NCBI GenBank assembly: GCA_900554695.1
Contig: USHV01000007.1
Span: 1-64,000, forward strand
DNA length: 64,000 bases
Reading direction: 5' to 3'
Source of the DNA: an uncultured Prevotella sp.
GTDB taxonomy: Bacteria; Bacteroidota; Bacteroidia; Bacteroidales; Bacteroidaceae
Shown here: in pieces, positions 40,474 through 50,740 of the stretch
How positions within the stretch are numbered: position 1 is the stretch's first letter
Layout of the letters: every line of letters starts with the position of its first letter
Program-made: the position numbers and the translations under genes
The notes under the pieces: model-generated
Databases searched by the model: none
Told to the model about the DNA's origin: nothing
What the model saw: the letters and a program-made list of their open reading frames with translations, nothing else

Positions 40474-42619
40474 GTTCGATTCAAAGAAAATAACACCCCG
40501 TTATAGTTTCATAGCCATCGTGCTGATGTTCGTGGCCGTGTCGGTGGTGGCGAGAGCAATGTATATCATGACTGCCCGCCGCGACTTCTGGCTCGACGTG
40601 GCCGACAGGGTGAAGGCCGACAGCGTGCCGGTGAATCCTGTCCGCGGCAACATACTGAGCTCTGACGGCCTGCTGATGGTTTCGACGTTGCCTGAGTATA
40701 AACTGTTGGTGGATTTCGAAACCATGCACAACTCGGGCACTGATTCGTTATGGCTGGCTAAAATAGACTCCATAACCGAAGGCCTTAGCGCAATATTCCC
40801 GCAGAAGTCGGCAGCTTATTTTAAGGAATATCTTAAAAAAGGATATGATCTGAAGAGCCGTTGCTGGCCTGTCTGGCCTGATCGCGTAAGTTATAATACT
40901 TATATGGAGGTGAAATCTCTGCCGGTCTTCAACATCAAGTCTAAATATGTAAGCGGATTTTATGCCAATGAGTTCAATGCCCGCAATCATGTTTACGGCT
41001 CACTTGCGAGCCGTACGCTCGGTGAATTGTATGGAGCTAAAGACTCGGCGCGCTACGGATTGGAGCTGGCATACGACTCGGTGTTGCGTGGCGAGACCGG
41101 TCTGGTGCATAAACGTAAGGTGCTCAATCGTTTCCTTCCGATACCGGACACACAGCCTGTTGACGGTGCCGACATCGTAACGACAATAGATGTTACGATG
41201 CAGGACCTGGCAGAGCGGTCGGTGATAGACGAGCTGAAGAAGATAAACGGTAACGTGGGCGTGGCTATCGTCATGGAAGTTGCCACGGGCGACGTTAAGG
41301 CCATTGTGAATATGGAGAAGTGTGGCGACGGTGAGTACCGCGAGAGAAAGAACCATGCCGTGAGCGACTTACTCGAACCGGGCTCGGTATTCAAGACTGC
41401 TTCGATAATGGTTGCGCTCGACGACGGCGTGGTGGATACCACTGAACGCGTGGAAACGGGCGGAGGCGTATGGCCGATGTATGGCCGTGAGATGCGCGAC
41501 CACAACTGGCGGCGCGGCGGTTACGGCATGCTCACATTGCCGCAGACGCTCATGGTGAGCTCGAATGTGGGAGTGAGCCGTATAATAGACGACCACTATA
41601 AGAATCATCCGGAGAAATTCGTCGAAGGCATCTACCGCCTCGGACTTGCCGACGATTTGCGCCTGCCTTTTGCCGGATCATCGTCGGCACGCATAAGAAT
41701 GCCTAAGAAGGAAGGCCGACAGTATGTGAACTGGAGCAAGACGTCGCTGCCGTGGATGAGCATAGGCTACGAGACACAGATACCACCTATATCTACTCTG
41801 ACATTCTATAACGCCATAGCCAACGGCGGAAAGATGATGAGACCACGTTTTGTCAAGGCAGTGTCGAAGGACGGAAAGATAATAGCCGAGTATCCGCCTG
41901 AGGTGATGAGGGAGAGCATATGCAAGCCGAGTACGCTTGGAAAGATACAGACAATATTGGAAAAGGTGGTGAGCGAGGGCCTTGGAAAGAAGGCCGGTTC
42001 GAAGGCATTCAAGGTTGCCGGCAAGACGGGAACGGCACAGATATCACAGGGTGCGGCAGGATATAAGAGCGGCATGGTAAACTATCTGCTCAGCTTTGCC
42101 GGATATTTCCCCGCCGACAATCCGCGCTACAGCTGCATAGTCTGCATACAGAAGTCGGGACTGCCGGCATCGGGCGGCGGTATGAGTGGTCTGGTGTTCC
42201 ACAACATAGCCGAAGGCATTATGGCACAGAACATAAAACTCGATGTCCGCGACGCCCGCGACTCTACCTCAGTGCTTCTGCCCGACGTTAAGAGTGGCAA
42301 CATACTTGCCGCCGATTATGTGCTCAAGTATCTCGGATTCAGACCGCGTGCCGACTGGAGCGGCTCTTACGCCGACGGCAATCCTATCTGGGGTAAGGCC
42401 GAGAAGACGGGAAACAGCATAACGCTGATGCGTGAGAAAGTGGGCAATCAGCCCGACATGCCTGACGTGACCGGTATGGGTGCGCGCGACGCTGTGTATA
42501 TTCTCGAAAGCCGCGGACTGAGGGTGAGACTTAAAGGCTGCGGTAAGGTGGTGGAGCAAAGCATTCCGCCAGGACGCGCCACACGTAAGGGTATGACGTG
42601 TCAGTTGGTATTGAGATAA
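40466..42619 (+). CDS. ftsI: Division-specific penicillin-binding protein (FtsI/PBP3 type) with C-terminal PASTA domain
   Basis: Septal peptidoglycan transpeptidase, partner of FtsW. A single N-terminal transmembrane helix (about 14-33), dimerisation domain (VNPVRGNILSSDGLLMVST), and transpeptidase domain with SVFK at 307-310 (catalytic S307), SSN at 365-367 and KTGTAQ at 520-525. Residues about 655-717 form one PASTA domain (MPDVTGMGARDAVYILESRG). PASTA domains are commoner in Gram-positive PBPs but occur in Bacteroidetes FtsI. 717 residues. Start overlaps the ftsL stop by 8 bases; murE follows after 36. Confidence 0.96.
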   Translation: MSKFDSKKITPRYSFIAIVLMFVAVSVVARAMYIMTARRDFWLDVADRVKADSVPVNPVRGNILSSDGLLMVSTLPEYKLLVDFETMHNSGTDSLWLAKIDSITEGLSAIFPQKSAAYFKEYLKKGYDLKSRCWPVWPDRVSYNTYMEVKSLPVFNIKSKYVSGFYANEFNARNHVYGSLASRTLGELYGAKDSARYGLELAYDSVLRGETGLVHKRKVLNRFLPIPDTQPVDGADIVTTIDVTMQDLAERSVIDELKKINGNVGVAIVMEVATGDVKAIVNMEKCGDGEYRERKNHAVSDLLEPGSVFKTASIMVALDDGVVDTTERVETGGGVWPMYGREMRDHNWRRGGYGMLTLPQTLMVSSNVGVSRIIDDHYKNHPEKFVEGIYRLGLADDLRLPFAGSSSARIRMPKKEGRQYVNWSKTSLPWMSIGYETQIPPISTLTFYNAIANGGKMMRPRFVKAVSKDGKIIAEYPPEVMRESICKPSTLGKIQTILEKVVSEGLGKKAGSKAFKVAGKTGTAQISQGAAGYKSGMVNYLLSFAGYFPADNPRYSCIVCIQKSGLPASGGGMSGLVFHNIAEGIMAQNIKLDVRDARDSTSVLLPDVKSGNILAADYVLKYLGFRPRADWSGSYADGNPIWGKAEKTGNSITLMREKVGNQPDMPDVTGMGARDAVYILESRGLRVRLKGCGKVVEQSIPPGRATRKGMTCQLVLR

Positions 42620-42655
42620 TGAATTAACAGGTAGAAAACAATAAATATATAATAT

Positions 42656-44122
42656 ATGGAACTTAGACAGATTCTGAAGGACATAAAGCCCGTCGCTATT
42701 GTTGGCGATGAAGAAGTTGATATTACAGGTGTGAGCATTGACTCCAGGCATACAGGTAAAGGACATCTCTTCGTGGCAATGAAGGGAACTCAGGTTGACG
42801 GACATAAATATATAGGAAAGGCTTTGGAGGCCGGAGCCGCTGCCGTGCTGTGTGAGACCATGCCGGAAACATGTGCGGACGGCGTCACCTATGTGCAGGT
42901 GGAATCGACAGAGGATGTGGTAGGCAAAGTGTCGACAATGTTCTACGGCGAGCCGTCAAAGAAGCTGAAACTTGTCGGCGTTACCGGTACCAACGGAAAG
43001 ACTACCATCGCCACCTTATTATATAATATGTTCACAAAGCTGGGACATAAGTGCGGATTGTTGTCAACTGTCTGCAACTATATCGTAGACGAGAAGATAC
43101 CTGCCGACCATACCACGCCCGACCCGATAGAGCTCAATGCTCTGCTGGCACGCATGGTTGAGGCCGGATGTGAATATGCGTTCATGGAGTGCAGCTCGCA
43201 CGCCATAGCACAGAAACGTATCGGCGGACTGCATTTCACCGGAGGTATATTCACAAACCTTACACGCGACCATCTCGATTATCATAAGACTTTCGAGAAC
43301 TACCGCGACGCCAAGAAGGCTTTCTTCGACGGTCTGCCCAAGTCGGCTTTCGCCATAACCAACGCCGACGACAAGAACGGAATGGTGATGGTGCAGAATA
43401 CCAAAGCCACGGTGAAGACCTATTCCACACGCACAATGGCCGACTTCAAGGGACGTCTGCTGGAGTGTCATTTCGAGGGTATGTATCTTGAGATAGACGG
43501 TCGCGAGGTAGGTGTTCAGTTCATAGGAAAGTTCAATCTCAGCAATCTGCTTGCCGTTTACGGCGCAGCTGTTATGCTCGGTCAGAAACCGGAAGACATC
43601 CTTGTCGTGCTCAGCACACTGCATAGTGTGAACGGACGACTCGAACCTATACACTCGCCGGAAGGTTACACGGCAATTATCGACTATGCACATACGCCTG
43701 ACGCATTGAAGAATGTGCTTGGCGCAATACATGAGGTGCTCAACGGACGGGGCAGCGTCATCACAGTGTGTGGTGCAGGCGGCAACCGCGACAAGGGCAA
43801 ACGTCCGCTCATGGCACAGGAAGCTGTGGCACAGAGCGACAAGGTGATAATAACAAGTGATAACCCGCGCTTCGAGGAACCGCAGGACATCATCAACGAT
43901 ATGCTTGCCGGACTGAACGCGCAGCAGATGAAGAAGGTGATAAGCATTGTCGACCGTAAGGAGGCAATACGCACTGCCTGCATGATGGCAAAGAAGGGCG
44001 ACGTGGTGCTCATTGCCGGTAAGGGACATGAGGACTATCAGGAGATAAAGGGTGTGAAGCACCATTTCGACGACCACGAGGTGGTGAGAGAGTTCTTCGG
44101 CACAACTGAACAGAAAGCCTGA
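42656..44122 (+). CDS. murE: UDP-MurNAc-tripeptide synthetase, meso-diaminopimelate-adding
   Basis: ATP-dependent ligase that adds the third stem residue to UDP-MurNAc-L-Ala-D-Glu in the cytoplasm. P-loop GVTGTNGKTT at about 108-117; THxxT-type and central-domain residues in DHTTPDP and FTNLTRDHLDYH; VNGRLEPI; C-terminal IIDYAHTPDAL, VCGAGGNRDKGKRP and the DNPR motif at 402-405, which in this family selects meso-diaminopimelate rather than lysine. 488 residues, standard. The cell wall is thus predicted to be meso-DAP type, as expected for Bacteroidales. Confidence 0.97.
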   Translation: MELRQILKDIKPVAIVGDEEVDITGVSIDSRHTGKGHLFVAMKGTQVDGHKYIGKALEAGAAAVLCETMPETCADGVTYVQVESTEDVVGKVSTMFYGEPSKKLKLVGVTGTNGKTTIATLLYNMFTKLGHKCGLLSTVCNYIVDEKIPADHTTPDPIELNALLARMVEAGCEYAFMECSSHAIAQKRIGGLHFTGGIFTNLTRDHLDYHKTFENYRDAKKAFFDGLPKSAFAITNADDKNGMVMVQNTKATVKTYSTRTMADFKGRLLECHFEGMYLEIDGREVGVQFIGKFNLSNLLAVYGAAVMLGQKPEDILVVLSTLHSVNGRLEPIHSPEGYTAIIDYAHTPDALKNVLGAIHEVLNGRGSVITVCGAGGNRDKGKRPLMAQEAVAQSDKVIITSDNPRFEEPQDIINDMLAGLNAQQMKKVISIVDRKEAIRTACMMAKKGDVVLIAGKGHEDYQEIKGVKHHFDDHEVVREFFGTTEQKA

Positions 44123-44187
44123 GCGGTTGTGGCGTCAATACGGAGATAATCAAGGTAATAGCGTAAAAACATTAAAACGAAAAGCCA

Positions 44188-45456
44188 ATGTTATATTATT
44201 TGTTCCGGTTTCTGGAGGAGTATGGCATTTCCGGATCACATCTTTGGGGATACATATCGTTCAGGTCGCTTCTGGCACTGATGCTTTCGCTTATCATATC
44301 GGCATGGTTTGGTGAGAAGTTCATAAAATTCCTGCGCTCGAAGCAGATTACCGAGACTCAGCGTGCGGCAGACATCGACCCGTTCGGAGTGAAGAAGATA
44401 GGTGTGCCGTCTATGGGAGGAGTCATCATTATTGTCGCAATTCTCGTGCCGGTGTTGCTGCTCGGCCGTCTGCGCAATATCTATCTCATACTCATGATAG
44501 TGACAACCGTGTGGCTGGGACTGCTCGGAGGTCTGGACGACTACATCAAGATATTCCGTCGCAACAAGGAAGGTCTGAAGGGAAGATACAAGATTGTGGG
44601 CCAGGTGAGTATCGGATTGATAGTCGGGCTGGTGCTGTGGATGTCGCCGGACGTTAAGATGAACGAGAACCTCGCCGTAAAACAGCAGGGTGAGGAGATT
44701 GTCGTCAAGCACCGCACTGAAGCTCGCAAGTCGCTCAAGACCACCATTCCGTTTGTCAAAGGCCATAACCTTGACTATTCACACATAATGGGTTTCTGCG
44801 GAAAATACAAGACTGCGGCGGGATGGATACTCTTTGTCGTCATGACAATACTTGTTGTCACGGCTGTGTCTAACGGTGCCAACCTTAACGACGGCATGGA
44901 CGGTATGTGCGCGGGAAACTCTGCCATCATAGGAGTCACGATAGGCATACTCGCCTATGTGAGCAGTCACATGGAGTTTGCCAACTATCTTAACATAATG
45001 TATATACCTGATTCGCAGGAGCTTGTGGTATTTATGTGTGCCTTTGTCGGCGCGCTCATCGGATTCCTTTGGTACAACGCATACCCAGCCCAGGTTTTCA
45101 TGGGCGATACGGGATCGCTTACCATCGGAGGTATAATAGCCGTTTCGGCCATAATAATACATAAGGAGCTGATGCTGCCTATACTTTGCGGCATATTCTT
45201 TGTGGAGAGTCTGAGCGTCATTCTGCAGGTTTACTACTACAAGCTCGGAAAGCGTCGCGGCGTGAAACAGCGCATATTCAAGCGCACGCCTATCCATGAC
45301 AATTTCAGGACACAGCAGGAAATGCTCGATCCGGAGTGCAAATATCTCATGAAGAAACCTAAAGGTGCCATACATGAGTCTAAGATAACAATACGCTTCT
45401 GGATTATAACGATAATTCTGGCGGCTATGACCATAATAACACTGAAAATAAGATAA
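44188..45456 (+). CDS. mraY: Phospho-N-acetylmuramoyl-pentapeptide transferase
   Basis: Polytopic inner-membrane enzyme that attaches phospho-MurNAc-pentapeptide to undecaprenyl phosphate, forming lipid I. About ten transmembrane helices. Catalytic motifs: LLGGLDDYIK (the Asp pair), ANLNDGMDGMCAG, and AQVFMGDTGSLTIGG, with IPVHHH-type region GVKQRIFKRTPIHDNFR near the end. 422 residues, about 60 more than the E. coli enzyme; the extra lies mostly in the periplasmic or cytoplasmic loop 155-205 (KMNENLAVKQQGEEIVVKHR), a Bacteroidetes-type insertion. Start ATG 44188, 65 bases after murE, the widest gap in the cluster. Confidence 0.96.
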   Translation: MLYYLFRFLEEYGISGSHLWGYISFRSLLALMLSLIISAWFGEKFIKFLRSKQITETQRAADIDPFGVKKIGVPSMGGVIIIVAILVPVLLLGRLRNIYLILMIVTTVWLGLLGGLDDYIKIFRRNKEGLKGRYKIVGQVSIGLIVGLVLWMSPDVKMNENLAVKQQGEEIVVKHRTEARKSLKTTIPFVKGHNLDYSHIMGFCGKYKTAAGWILFVVMTILVVTAVSNGANLNDGMDGMCAGNSAIIGVTIGILAYVSSHMEFANYLNIMYIPDSQELVVFMCAFVGALIGFLWYNAYPAQVFMGDTGSLTIGGIIAVSAIIIHKELMLPILCGIFFVESLSVILQVYYYKLGKRRGVKQRIFKRTPIHDNFRTQQEMLDPECKYLMKKPKGAIHESKITIRFWIITIILAAMTIITLKIR

Positions 45457-45486
45457 AAACGCGGTTGACGTATCAACCATAATGAT

Positions 45487-46818
45487 ATGAAAAGAATTGT
45501 AGTTCTTGGAGCCGGAGAAAGTGGAGCCGGCGCAGCCGTACTGGCGAAAAAGGAAGGTTTCGACGTGTTTGTGAGCGACATGTCGGCCATAAAGGATAAG
45601 TATAAGAAACTGCTCGACGACCATGGCATTGAATGGGAGGAGAAACATCATTCGGAGGATAAGATTCTGAATGCTGACGAGATAATAAAGAGTCCGGGCA
45701 TACCGAAGGAAGCTCCCTTGGTCAGAAAAGCTGTGGAGAAGGGCATAGGAATAATAAGCGAGATAGAGTTCGCGGGCCGTTACACATCGTCGAAAATGGT
45801 GTGCATAACTGGCAGCAACGGCAAGACAACCACCACATCGCTTATTTATCACATCTTCAAGACTGCCGGTCTGGATGTAGGACTGGCCGGAAACATTGGA
45901 CGTTCACTCGCCCTTCAGGTGGCTGAGGATCCGCACGACTGCTACGTGATAGAGCTCAGCTCGTTCCAGCTTGACGACATGTACGACTTCCGTGCCAATA
46001 TCGCCATTATATTGAACATCACTCCCGACCATCTCGACCGTTACGACAACTGCATGCAGAACTATATAGACGCGAAGATGCGAATACTGCAGAACCAGAC
46101 CGAAGACGATTGCTTCATATATTGGAATGACGATCCTGTGGTGACAAAGGAATTGCCTAAGTATGACATCAAGGCTGCCAAGTATGCTTTCTCCGAAACA
46201 AAAAGCGAAGGATGTGCCGCATATCTCGACAACGGTCGCTACGAGATAATACGTCCGGCGCATTTCGAGATGCCGCAGCAGGAACTGTCGCTCAGAGGAA
46301 AACACAATATGTACAACTCGCTTGCGGCAGGCATTGCCTCGGTGGCTGCGGGAATAGACAGCGCGACATTGCGTAAGTGTCTGGGCGATTTCCCCGGAGT
46401 GGAGCACAGATTGGAGAAAGTGACTGTGGTGGACGGCGTGCAGTATATCAACGATTCGAAGGCCACTAACGTGGACGCTTGCTGGTATGCCCTCGAAAGT
46501 ATGACTACGCCAACTGTCCTTATATTGGGAGGAAAGGATAAAGGTAACGATTACAACGAGATAAAGGATATGGTATTGAAGAAATGCCGTGCCTTGGTCT
46601 ACCTCGGAGCAGACAATACCAAGCTTCACAATTTCTTCGATCAGCTCGGCCTTCCCGTACGTGATACGAACAATATGGCTGATTGCGTGAAAGCATGTCA
46701 TGAACTCGCTCAACCGGGCGACACCGTACTGCTGAGCCCTTGCTGTGCAAGCTTCGACCTTTTCAAGAATATGGAGGACCGTGGCGAGCAGTTCAAGGCA
46801 CTCGTTAGAGCTCTTTAG
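45487..46818 (+). CDS. murD: UDP-N-acetylmuramoylalanine-D-glutamate ligase
   Basis: Cytoplasmic Mur ligase adding D-Glu as the second stem residue. N-terminal Rossmann VVLGAGESGAGAAVLAKKEG, then IKSPGIP, P-loop CITGSNGKTTTTSLI (about 107-120), IELSSFQLDDM, NITPDHLDRY, the carbamylated-lysine region, GVEHRLE and the C-terminal NDSKATNVDACWYAL. 443 residues, typical. 30 bases after mraY and 39 before ftsW. Confidence 0.97.
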   Translation: MKRIVVLGAGESGAGAAVLAKKEGFDVFVSDMSAIKDKYKKLLDDHGIEWEEKHHSEDKILNADEIIKSPGIPKEAPLVRKAVEKGIGIISEIEFAGRYTSSKMVCITGSNGKTTTTSLIYHIFKTAGLDVGLAGNIGRSLALQVAEDPHDCYVIELSSFQLDDMYDFRANIAIILNITPDHLDRYDNCMQNYIDAKMRILQNQTEDDCFIYWNDDPVVTKELPKYDIKAAKYAFSETKSEGCAAYLDNGRYEIIRPAHFEMPQQELSLRGKHNMYNSLAAGIASVAAGIDSATLRKCLGDFPGVEHRLEKVTVVDGVQYINDSKATNVDACWYALESMTTPTVLILGGKDKGNDYNEIKDMVLKKCRALVYLGADNTKLHNFFDQLGLPVRDTNNMADCVKACHELAQPGDTVLLSPCCASFDLFKNMEDRGEQFKALVRAL

Positions 46819-46857
46819 CTCTTCTGTTAAAAGAAATAAAACAACAAAACAACAACT

Positions 46858-48162
46858 ATGAACAAGACTTTTGGAAATATTTTCAAAGGCGATAAGGTGA
46901 TATGGATGGTTTTCTTTTTCCTGTGTATCATCAGCATCATTGAGGTCTATTCGGCCTCGTCGCAGCTGACTTACAAGGGAGGAAACTATGTCGCACCTGT
47001 TCTGAAGCACATAAGCATCCTTGTGGTGGGAATCTTTTTCATGGTGGTGACACTTAACATAAAGTGCAAATATTTCAGAATAGCCTTGCCGCTAATGCTC
47101 GGCATATCGTTCGTGGCGCTCATAAGTGTGTACATAGTTGGCCAAGTGACCAATGGAGCGCACAGGTGGGTGCCGATCATGGGCATACAGTTTCAGCCGT
47201 CGGAGTTGGCAAAAGGAACAATAGTATTGGCAGTGGCACAGATTCTGAGTGCCATGCAGACGGATAAGGGTGCCGACAAGCAAGCGTTCAGATACATATT
47301 GACGGTGTGTCTGTTCTTCATCCCGCTCATCATGCTCGAGAACCTTTCCACTGCGGCTCTCTTGTGTCTGGTGGTATTTATGATGATGTTGATAGGCCGT
47401 GTGCCTGCAAGACAGCTTGGAAAACTGCTCGGAGTGACGGCCCTTATCATGTCGGGTGTCTTTGCGATGGTGATGATTTTCGGTACAGACAGACAGCGGG
47501 AGAAAACTGTCTCAGACGTTGACATGTCTCAGACCGTGGCCGAGAAACAAAAGGATGAGTCGATAGTAGGAAAGGTATTCCACCGTTTTGACACATGGAA
47601 AGCGCGTATCGACGATTTCATCTACAACAAACCGCTGAAAGCCGAGGACGTCGATCTGGACAAAGACGGACAGTGGGCACACGCAAACATCGCGATAGCA
47701 TCATCGAACATCACCGGTAAGGGACCGGGAAATTCGGAAGAGTGCGATTTCCTTTCGCAGGCTTTCTCCGATTTCATTTATGCAATCATAATAGAGGAGA
47801 CTGGCATCTTCGGCGCGGTTTTTGTGGCGATGCTTTATATAATACTTCTGTTCCGCACCGGACGGATAGCCAACCGGTGTGAGAATAACTTCCCGGCATT
47901 CCTTGCCATGGGACTTGCATTGCTGCTTGTGACGCAGGCTTTGTTCAATATGTGTGTGGCTGTGGGTCTCGCTCCCGTTACCGGCCAGCCGCTCCCGCTT
48001 ATAAGCAAGGGCGGTACTTCTACGATTATAAATTGTGTATATATAGGAGCCATATTGAGCATCAGCCGTTCGGCCAAGCGCAGGGAGCAGTCAGAGCAGA
48101 AGCCTGAAACTGCGCAGGTGATGATGAACGATGTGATGCAGCGCAGAATAAAAACCGCATGA
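46858..48162 (+). CDS. ftsW: SEDS-family septal glycosyltransferase FtsW
   Basis: Polymerises lipid II at the septum, paired with FtsI. Multi-spanning membrane protein: FFLCIISIIEVYSASSQLTYKGGNY (TM1 and the following loop), VGQVTNGAHRWVPIMGIQFQPSELAKGTIVLAVAQ, LGVTALIMSGVFAMVMIFG, and the C-terminal GLAPVTGQPLPLISKGGTSTIINC typical of SEDS proteins. The large extracytoplasmic loop at about 215-290 (KVFHRFDTWKARIDDFIYN, GPGNSEECDFLSQAFSDFIYAI) carries the catalytic-loop region. 434 residues. The tail is cytoplasmic, Glu/Lys-rich. Confidence 0.96.
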   Translation: MNKTFGNIFKGDKVIWMVFFFLCIISIIEVYSASSQLTYKGGNYVAPVLKHISILVVGIFFMVVTLNIKCKYFRIALPLMLGISFVALISVYIVGQVTNGAHRWVPIMGIQFQPSELAKGTIVLAVAQILSAMQTDKGADKQAFRYILTVCLFFIPLIMLENLSTAALLCLVVFMMMLIGRVPARQLGKLLGVTALIMSGVFAMVMIFGTDRQREKTVSDVDMSQTVAEKQKDESIVGKVFHRFDTWKARIDDFIYNKPLKAEDVDLDKDGQWAHANIAIASSNITGKGPGNSEECDFLSQAFSDFIYAIIIEETGIFGAVFVAMLYIILLFRTGRIANRCENNFPAFLAMGLALLLVTQALFNMCVAVGLAPVTGQPLPLISKGGTSTIINCVYIGAILSISRSAKRREQSEQKPETAQVMMNDVMQRRIKTA

Positions 48163-48211
48163 TGAATTTTATTATTGTAAGAAAATGATTAATTTTGTCA
48201 TTTGAAACAAG

Positions 48212-49339
48212 ATGTTGAATATGAATAAGGAGCAGAAAGAACTCAGAGTCATAATAAGCGGTGGCGGAACAGGCGGACACATATTCCCGGCTGTATCGAT
48301 AGCCAACGCCATAAAGGCAAAGCGCCCTGACGCGAAGATACTGTTCGTCGGTGCTTTGGGTAGAATGGAAATGCAGCGTGTTCCGGCAGCCGGATACGAG
48401 ATAAAAGGCTTGCCAATATGCGGATTCGACCGCAAGAACATGCTGCGCAATGTCATTGTGCTCTATCGTATATGGAAGAGTCAGCGTATGGCACGTAAGA
48501 TTATAAAGGAGTTCAAGCCGATGGCTGCCGTCGGAGTGGGCGGATATGCCAGCGGTCCGACTCTCAATCAGTGCGCCTCGATGGGCATACCGTGCCTCAT
48601 ACAGGAACAGAATTCTTATGCCGGAGTTACAAACAAGCTTCTTGCAAAGAAGGCAAAGCGCATTTGCGTGGCATACGAAGGAATGGACCGCTTCTTCCCG
48701 GCAGACAAGATTGTGATTACAGGAAATCCTGTCAGACAGTCGTTGATTGAGAACAGCATAAGCCGTGAGGACGCGATAAAGTCGTTCGGACTGGATCCTG
48801 AGAAGAAAACAATACTGCTCGTAGGCGGCAGTTTGGGCGCACGTACCATTAATGAAAGCATAATGCAGCATCTCGACATGGTGGAGAACAGCGGCGTACA
48901 GTTCATCTGGCAGACCGGAAAATATTATAATGCCGCCATAATGGAGAAGCTGAATGCTTATAAGAAACTGCCGATGCTCAAGGTGACAGACTTCATCAGC
49001 GATATGGGAGCGGCATACAAGGCTGCCGACCTTGTCATAAGCCGTGCCGGAGCAAGCTCTATCAGTGAGTTCTGTCTTATAGGAAAGCCGGTCATCCTTG
49101 TGCCTTCGCCTAACGTGGCAGAGGATCATCAGACCAAGAATGCCATGGCTCTCGTGAACAAGGACGCGGCTCTTTATGTGAAGGACGCCGACGCTCCTCA
49201 TTCATTGCTGGCTTTGGCAATCAATACGGTCAAGGATGCCGACCATCTGGCAAAGCTGAGCGCGAACATTCGTAAGCTCGGAAAAGAAAATTCTGCTGAG
49301 GTTATTGCCGATGAGGTTATAAAACTTGCAGAGGGCTGA
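48212..49339 (+). CDS. murG: UDP-GlcNAc:lipid I N-acetylglucosaminyltransferase
   Basis: GT28 enzyme on the inner face of the membrane that converts lipid I to lipid II. N-terminal RVIISGGGTGGHIFPAVSIANAIK (acceptor-site Gly-rich loop), GVGGYASGPTLNQCASMGIPCLIQEQNSYAGVTNKLLAK, the donor-domain loop LLVGGSLGARTIN, and VISRAGASSISEFCLIGKPVILVPSPNVAEDHQTKNA that binds UDP-GlcNAc. 375 residues from ATG 48212; an in-frame ATG at 48221 (MNKEQKELR) is nearly as good. Placed between ftsW and murC as in most dcw clusters. Confidence 0.97.
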   Translation: MLNMNKEQKELRVIISGGGTGGHIFPAVSIANAIKAKRPDAKILFVGALGRMEMQRVPAAGYEIKGLPICGFDRKNMLRNVIVLYRIWKSQRMARKIIKEFKPMAAVGVGGYASGPTLNQCASMGIPCLIQEQNSYAGVTNKLLAKKAKRICVAYEGMDRFFPADKIVITGNPVRQSLIENSISREDAIKSFGLDPEKKTILLVGGSLGARTINESIMQHLDMVENSGVQFIWQTGKYYNAAIMEKLNAYKKLPMLKVTDFISDMGAAYKAADLVISRAGASSISEFCLIGKPVILVPSPNVAEDHQTKNAMALVNKDAALYVKDADAPHSLLALAINTVKDADHLAKLSANIRKLGKENSAEVIADEVIKLAEG

Positions 49340-49363
49340 AATCAGTTTTTAACGTAAAAGGAT

Positions 49364-50740
49364 ATGGAACTTAAGGATATAAAATCTGTATATTTCATCG
49401 GTGCCGGAGGCATAGGCATGAGCGCTCTGGCACGTTATTTCATGCATAGAGGTGTTGTTGTGGCCGGATATGACAGGACACCGTCCGCGCTTACCTCACA
49501 GCTTGAGAAGGAAGGCATGCTCATTCATTATGAAGAGAATGTTGACTGCATTCCTCAGGCATGCCGTGATGTGGCGTCATGTCTTGTGGTTTATACTCCG
49601 GCTATACCTTCAACACATAAAGAACTGCTGTTCTTCAAGGAACACGGATTCGACATCGAGAAGCGTGCGCAGGTTCTCGGCGCGCTTACCATAAGCCATA
49701 AAGGCCTGTGTGTGGCAGGTACCCATGGCAAGACCACAACGTCTGCCATCTGCGCACACATAATGCATCAGAGCCATATTGACAGCAATGCGTTCCTTGG
49801 CGGCATACTGAAAAATTACGGGACCAACTATATTCTTTCAAAAGAAAGCGATTATGTCGTTATAGAGGCCGATGAGTTTGACCGCTCTTTCCACTGGTTG
49901 AGACCGTGGATAAGCGTCATCACCGCTACCGATCCCGACCATCTTGACATCTACGGCACAAAGGAAGCCTATCTTGAGAGCTTCAGATATTATACGACGC
50001 TCATACAGCCGGGCGGCGCATTGATCATACACAAGGATCTGGAGATGCAGCCCAATGTTCAGGAAGGAGTAAGAACATACGAGTACAGCCTCGATTCCGG
50101 CGATTTCCATGCCGAGAATGTCAGAATCAATAACGGAGAGATAACCTTCGACTTCGTTTCTCCGATAGAGAACGTGAAGAATGTTGAGCTCGGACAACCT
50201 GTACCAATCAACATTGAGAACAGCGTCGCAGCTATGGCAATGGCTCAGTTGTGCAGATGTACGGCCGACGAACTGAAATACGGTCTGAAGACATATCGTG
50301 GAGTGGAGAGACGTTTCGATTTCAAGATAAAGACCGACAAGCTCGTCTTCCTTTCCGACTACGCACACCATCCGAAGGAAATCTATCAGAGTGCGCGCAG
50401 CATACGTCAGCTGTATGCCAACCGTAAGATAACGGCAATATTCCAGCCGCATCTTTACACTCGCACCCGCGACTTCTACAAAGATTTTGCCGATGCGTTG
50501 AGCCAACTCGACGAAGTGATTCTCTGCGACATATATCCGGCGCGCGAACAGCCTATCCCCGGCGTAACAAGTAAGCTGATTTACGACAACCTTAAGCCAG
50601 GTGTCGAGAAGAGCATGATACATAAGGAAGATGTACTCGACCTTGTCAAGAGTCGGGATTTCGACGTGTTGATTGTCCTGGGAGCAGGAGATCTGGATAA
50701 TTACGTGCCACAAATCACAAAGATACTTGAGTCCAAGTGA
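49364..50740 (+). CDS. murC: UDP-N-acetylmuramate-L-alanine ligase
   Basis: First Mur ligase of stem-peptide assembly, adding L-Ala to UDP-MurNAc. FIGAGGIGMSALARYFMHRG dinucleotide-like loop for the UDP group, VVYTPAIPSTHKE, P-loop LCVAGTHGKTTTSAIC (about 116-130), VVIEADEFDRSF, TATDPDHLDIYG, GVERRFD, and the C-terminal YAHHPKEI and IFQPHLYTRTRDFY. 458 residues. Its stop overlaps the ftsQ GTG start (GTGA). Confidence 0.97.
   Translation: MELKDIKSVYFIGAGGIGMSALARYFMHRGVVVAGYDRTPSALTSQLEKEGMLIHYEENVDCIPQACRDVASCLVVYTPAIPSTHKELLFFKEHGFDIEKRAQVLGALTISHKGLCVAGTHGKTTTSAICAHIMHQSHIDSNAFLGGILKNYGTNYILSKESDYVVIEADEFDRSFHWLRPWISVITATDPDHLDIYGTKEAYLESFRYYTTLIQPGGALIIHKDLEMQPNVQEGVRTYEYSLDSGDFHAENVRINNGEITFDFVSPIENVKNVELGQPVPINIENSVAAMAMAQLCRCTADELKYGLKTYRGVERRFDFKIKTDKLVFLSDYAHHPKEIYQSARSIRQLYANRKITAIFQPHLYTRTRDFYKDFADALSQLDEVILCDIYPAREQPIPGVTSKLIYDNLKPGVEKSMIHKEDVLDLVKSRDFDVLIVLGAGDLDNYVPQITKILESK

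Noticed and set aside
44779..45852. Long minus-strand open frame opposite mraY and murD
   Set aside because: It spans the ends of two certain genes and has no resemblance or start context.
45904..47010. Minus-strand open frame of 368 residues opposite murD/ftsW
   Set aside because: Shadow of two well-supported genes; no promoter and no recognisable domain.
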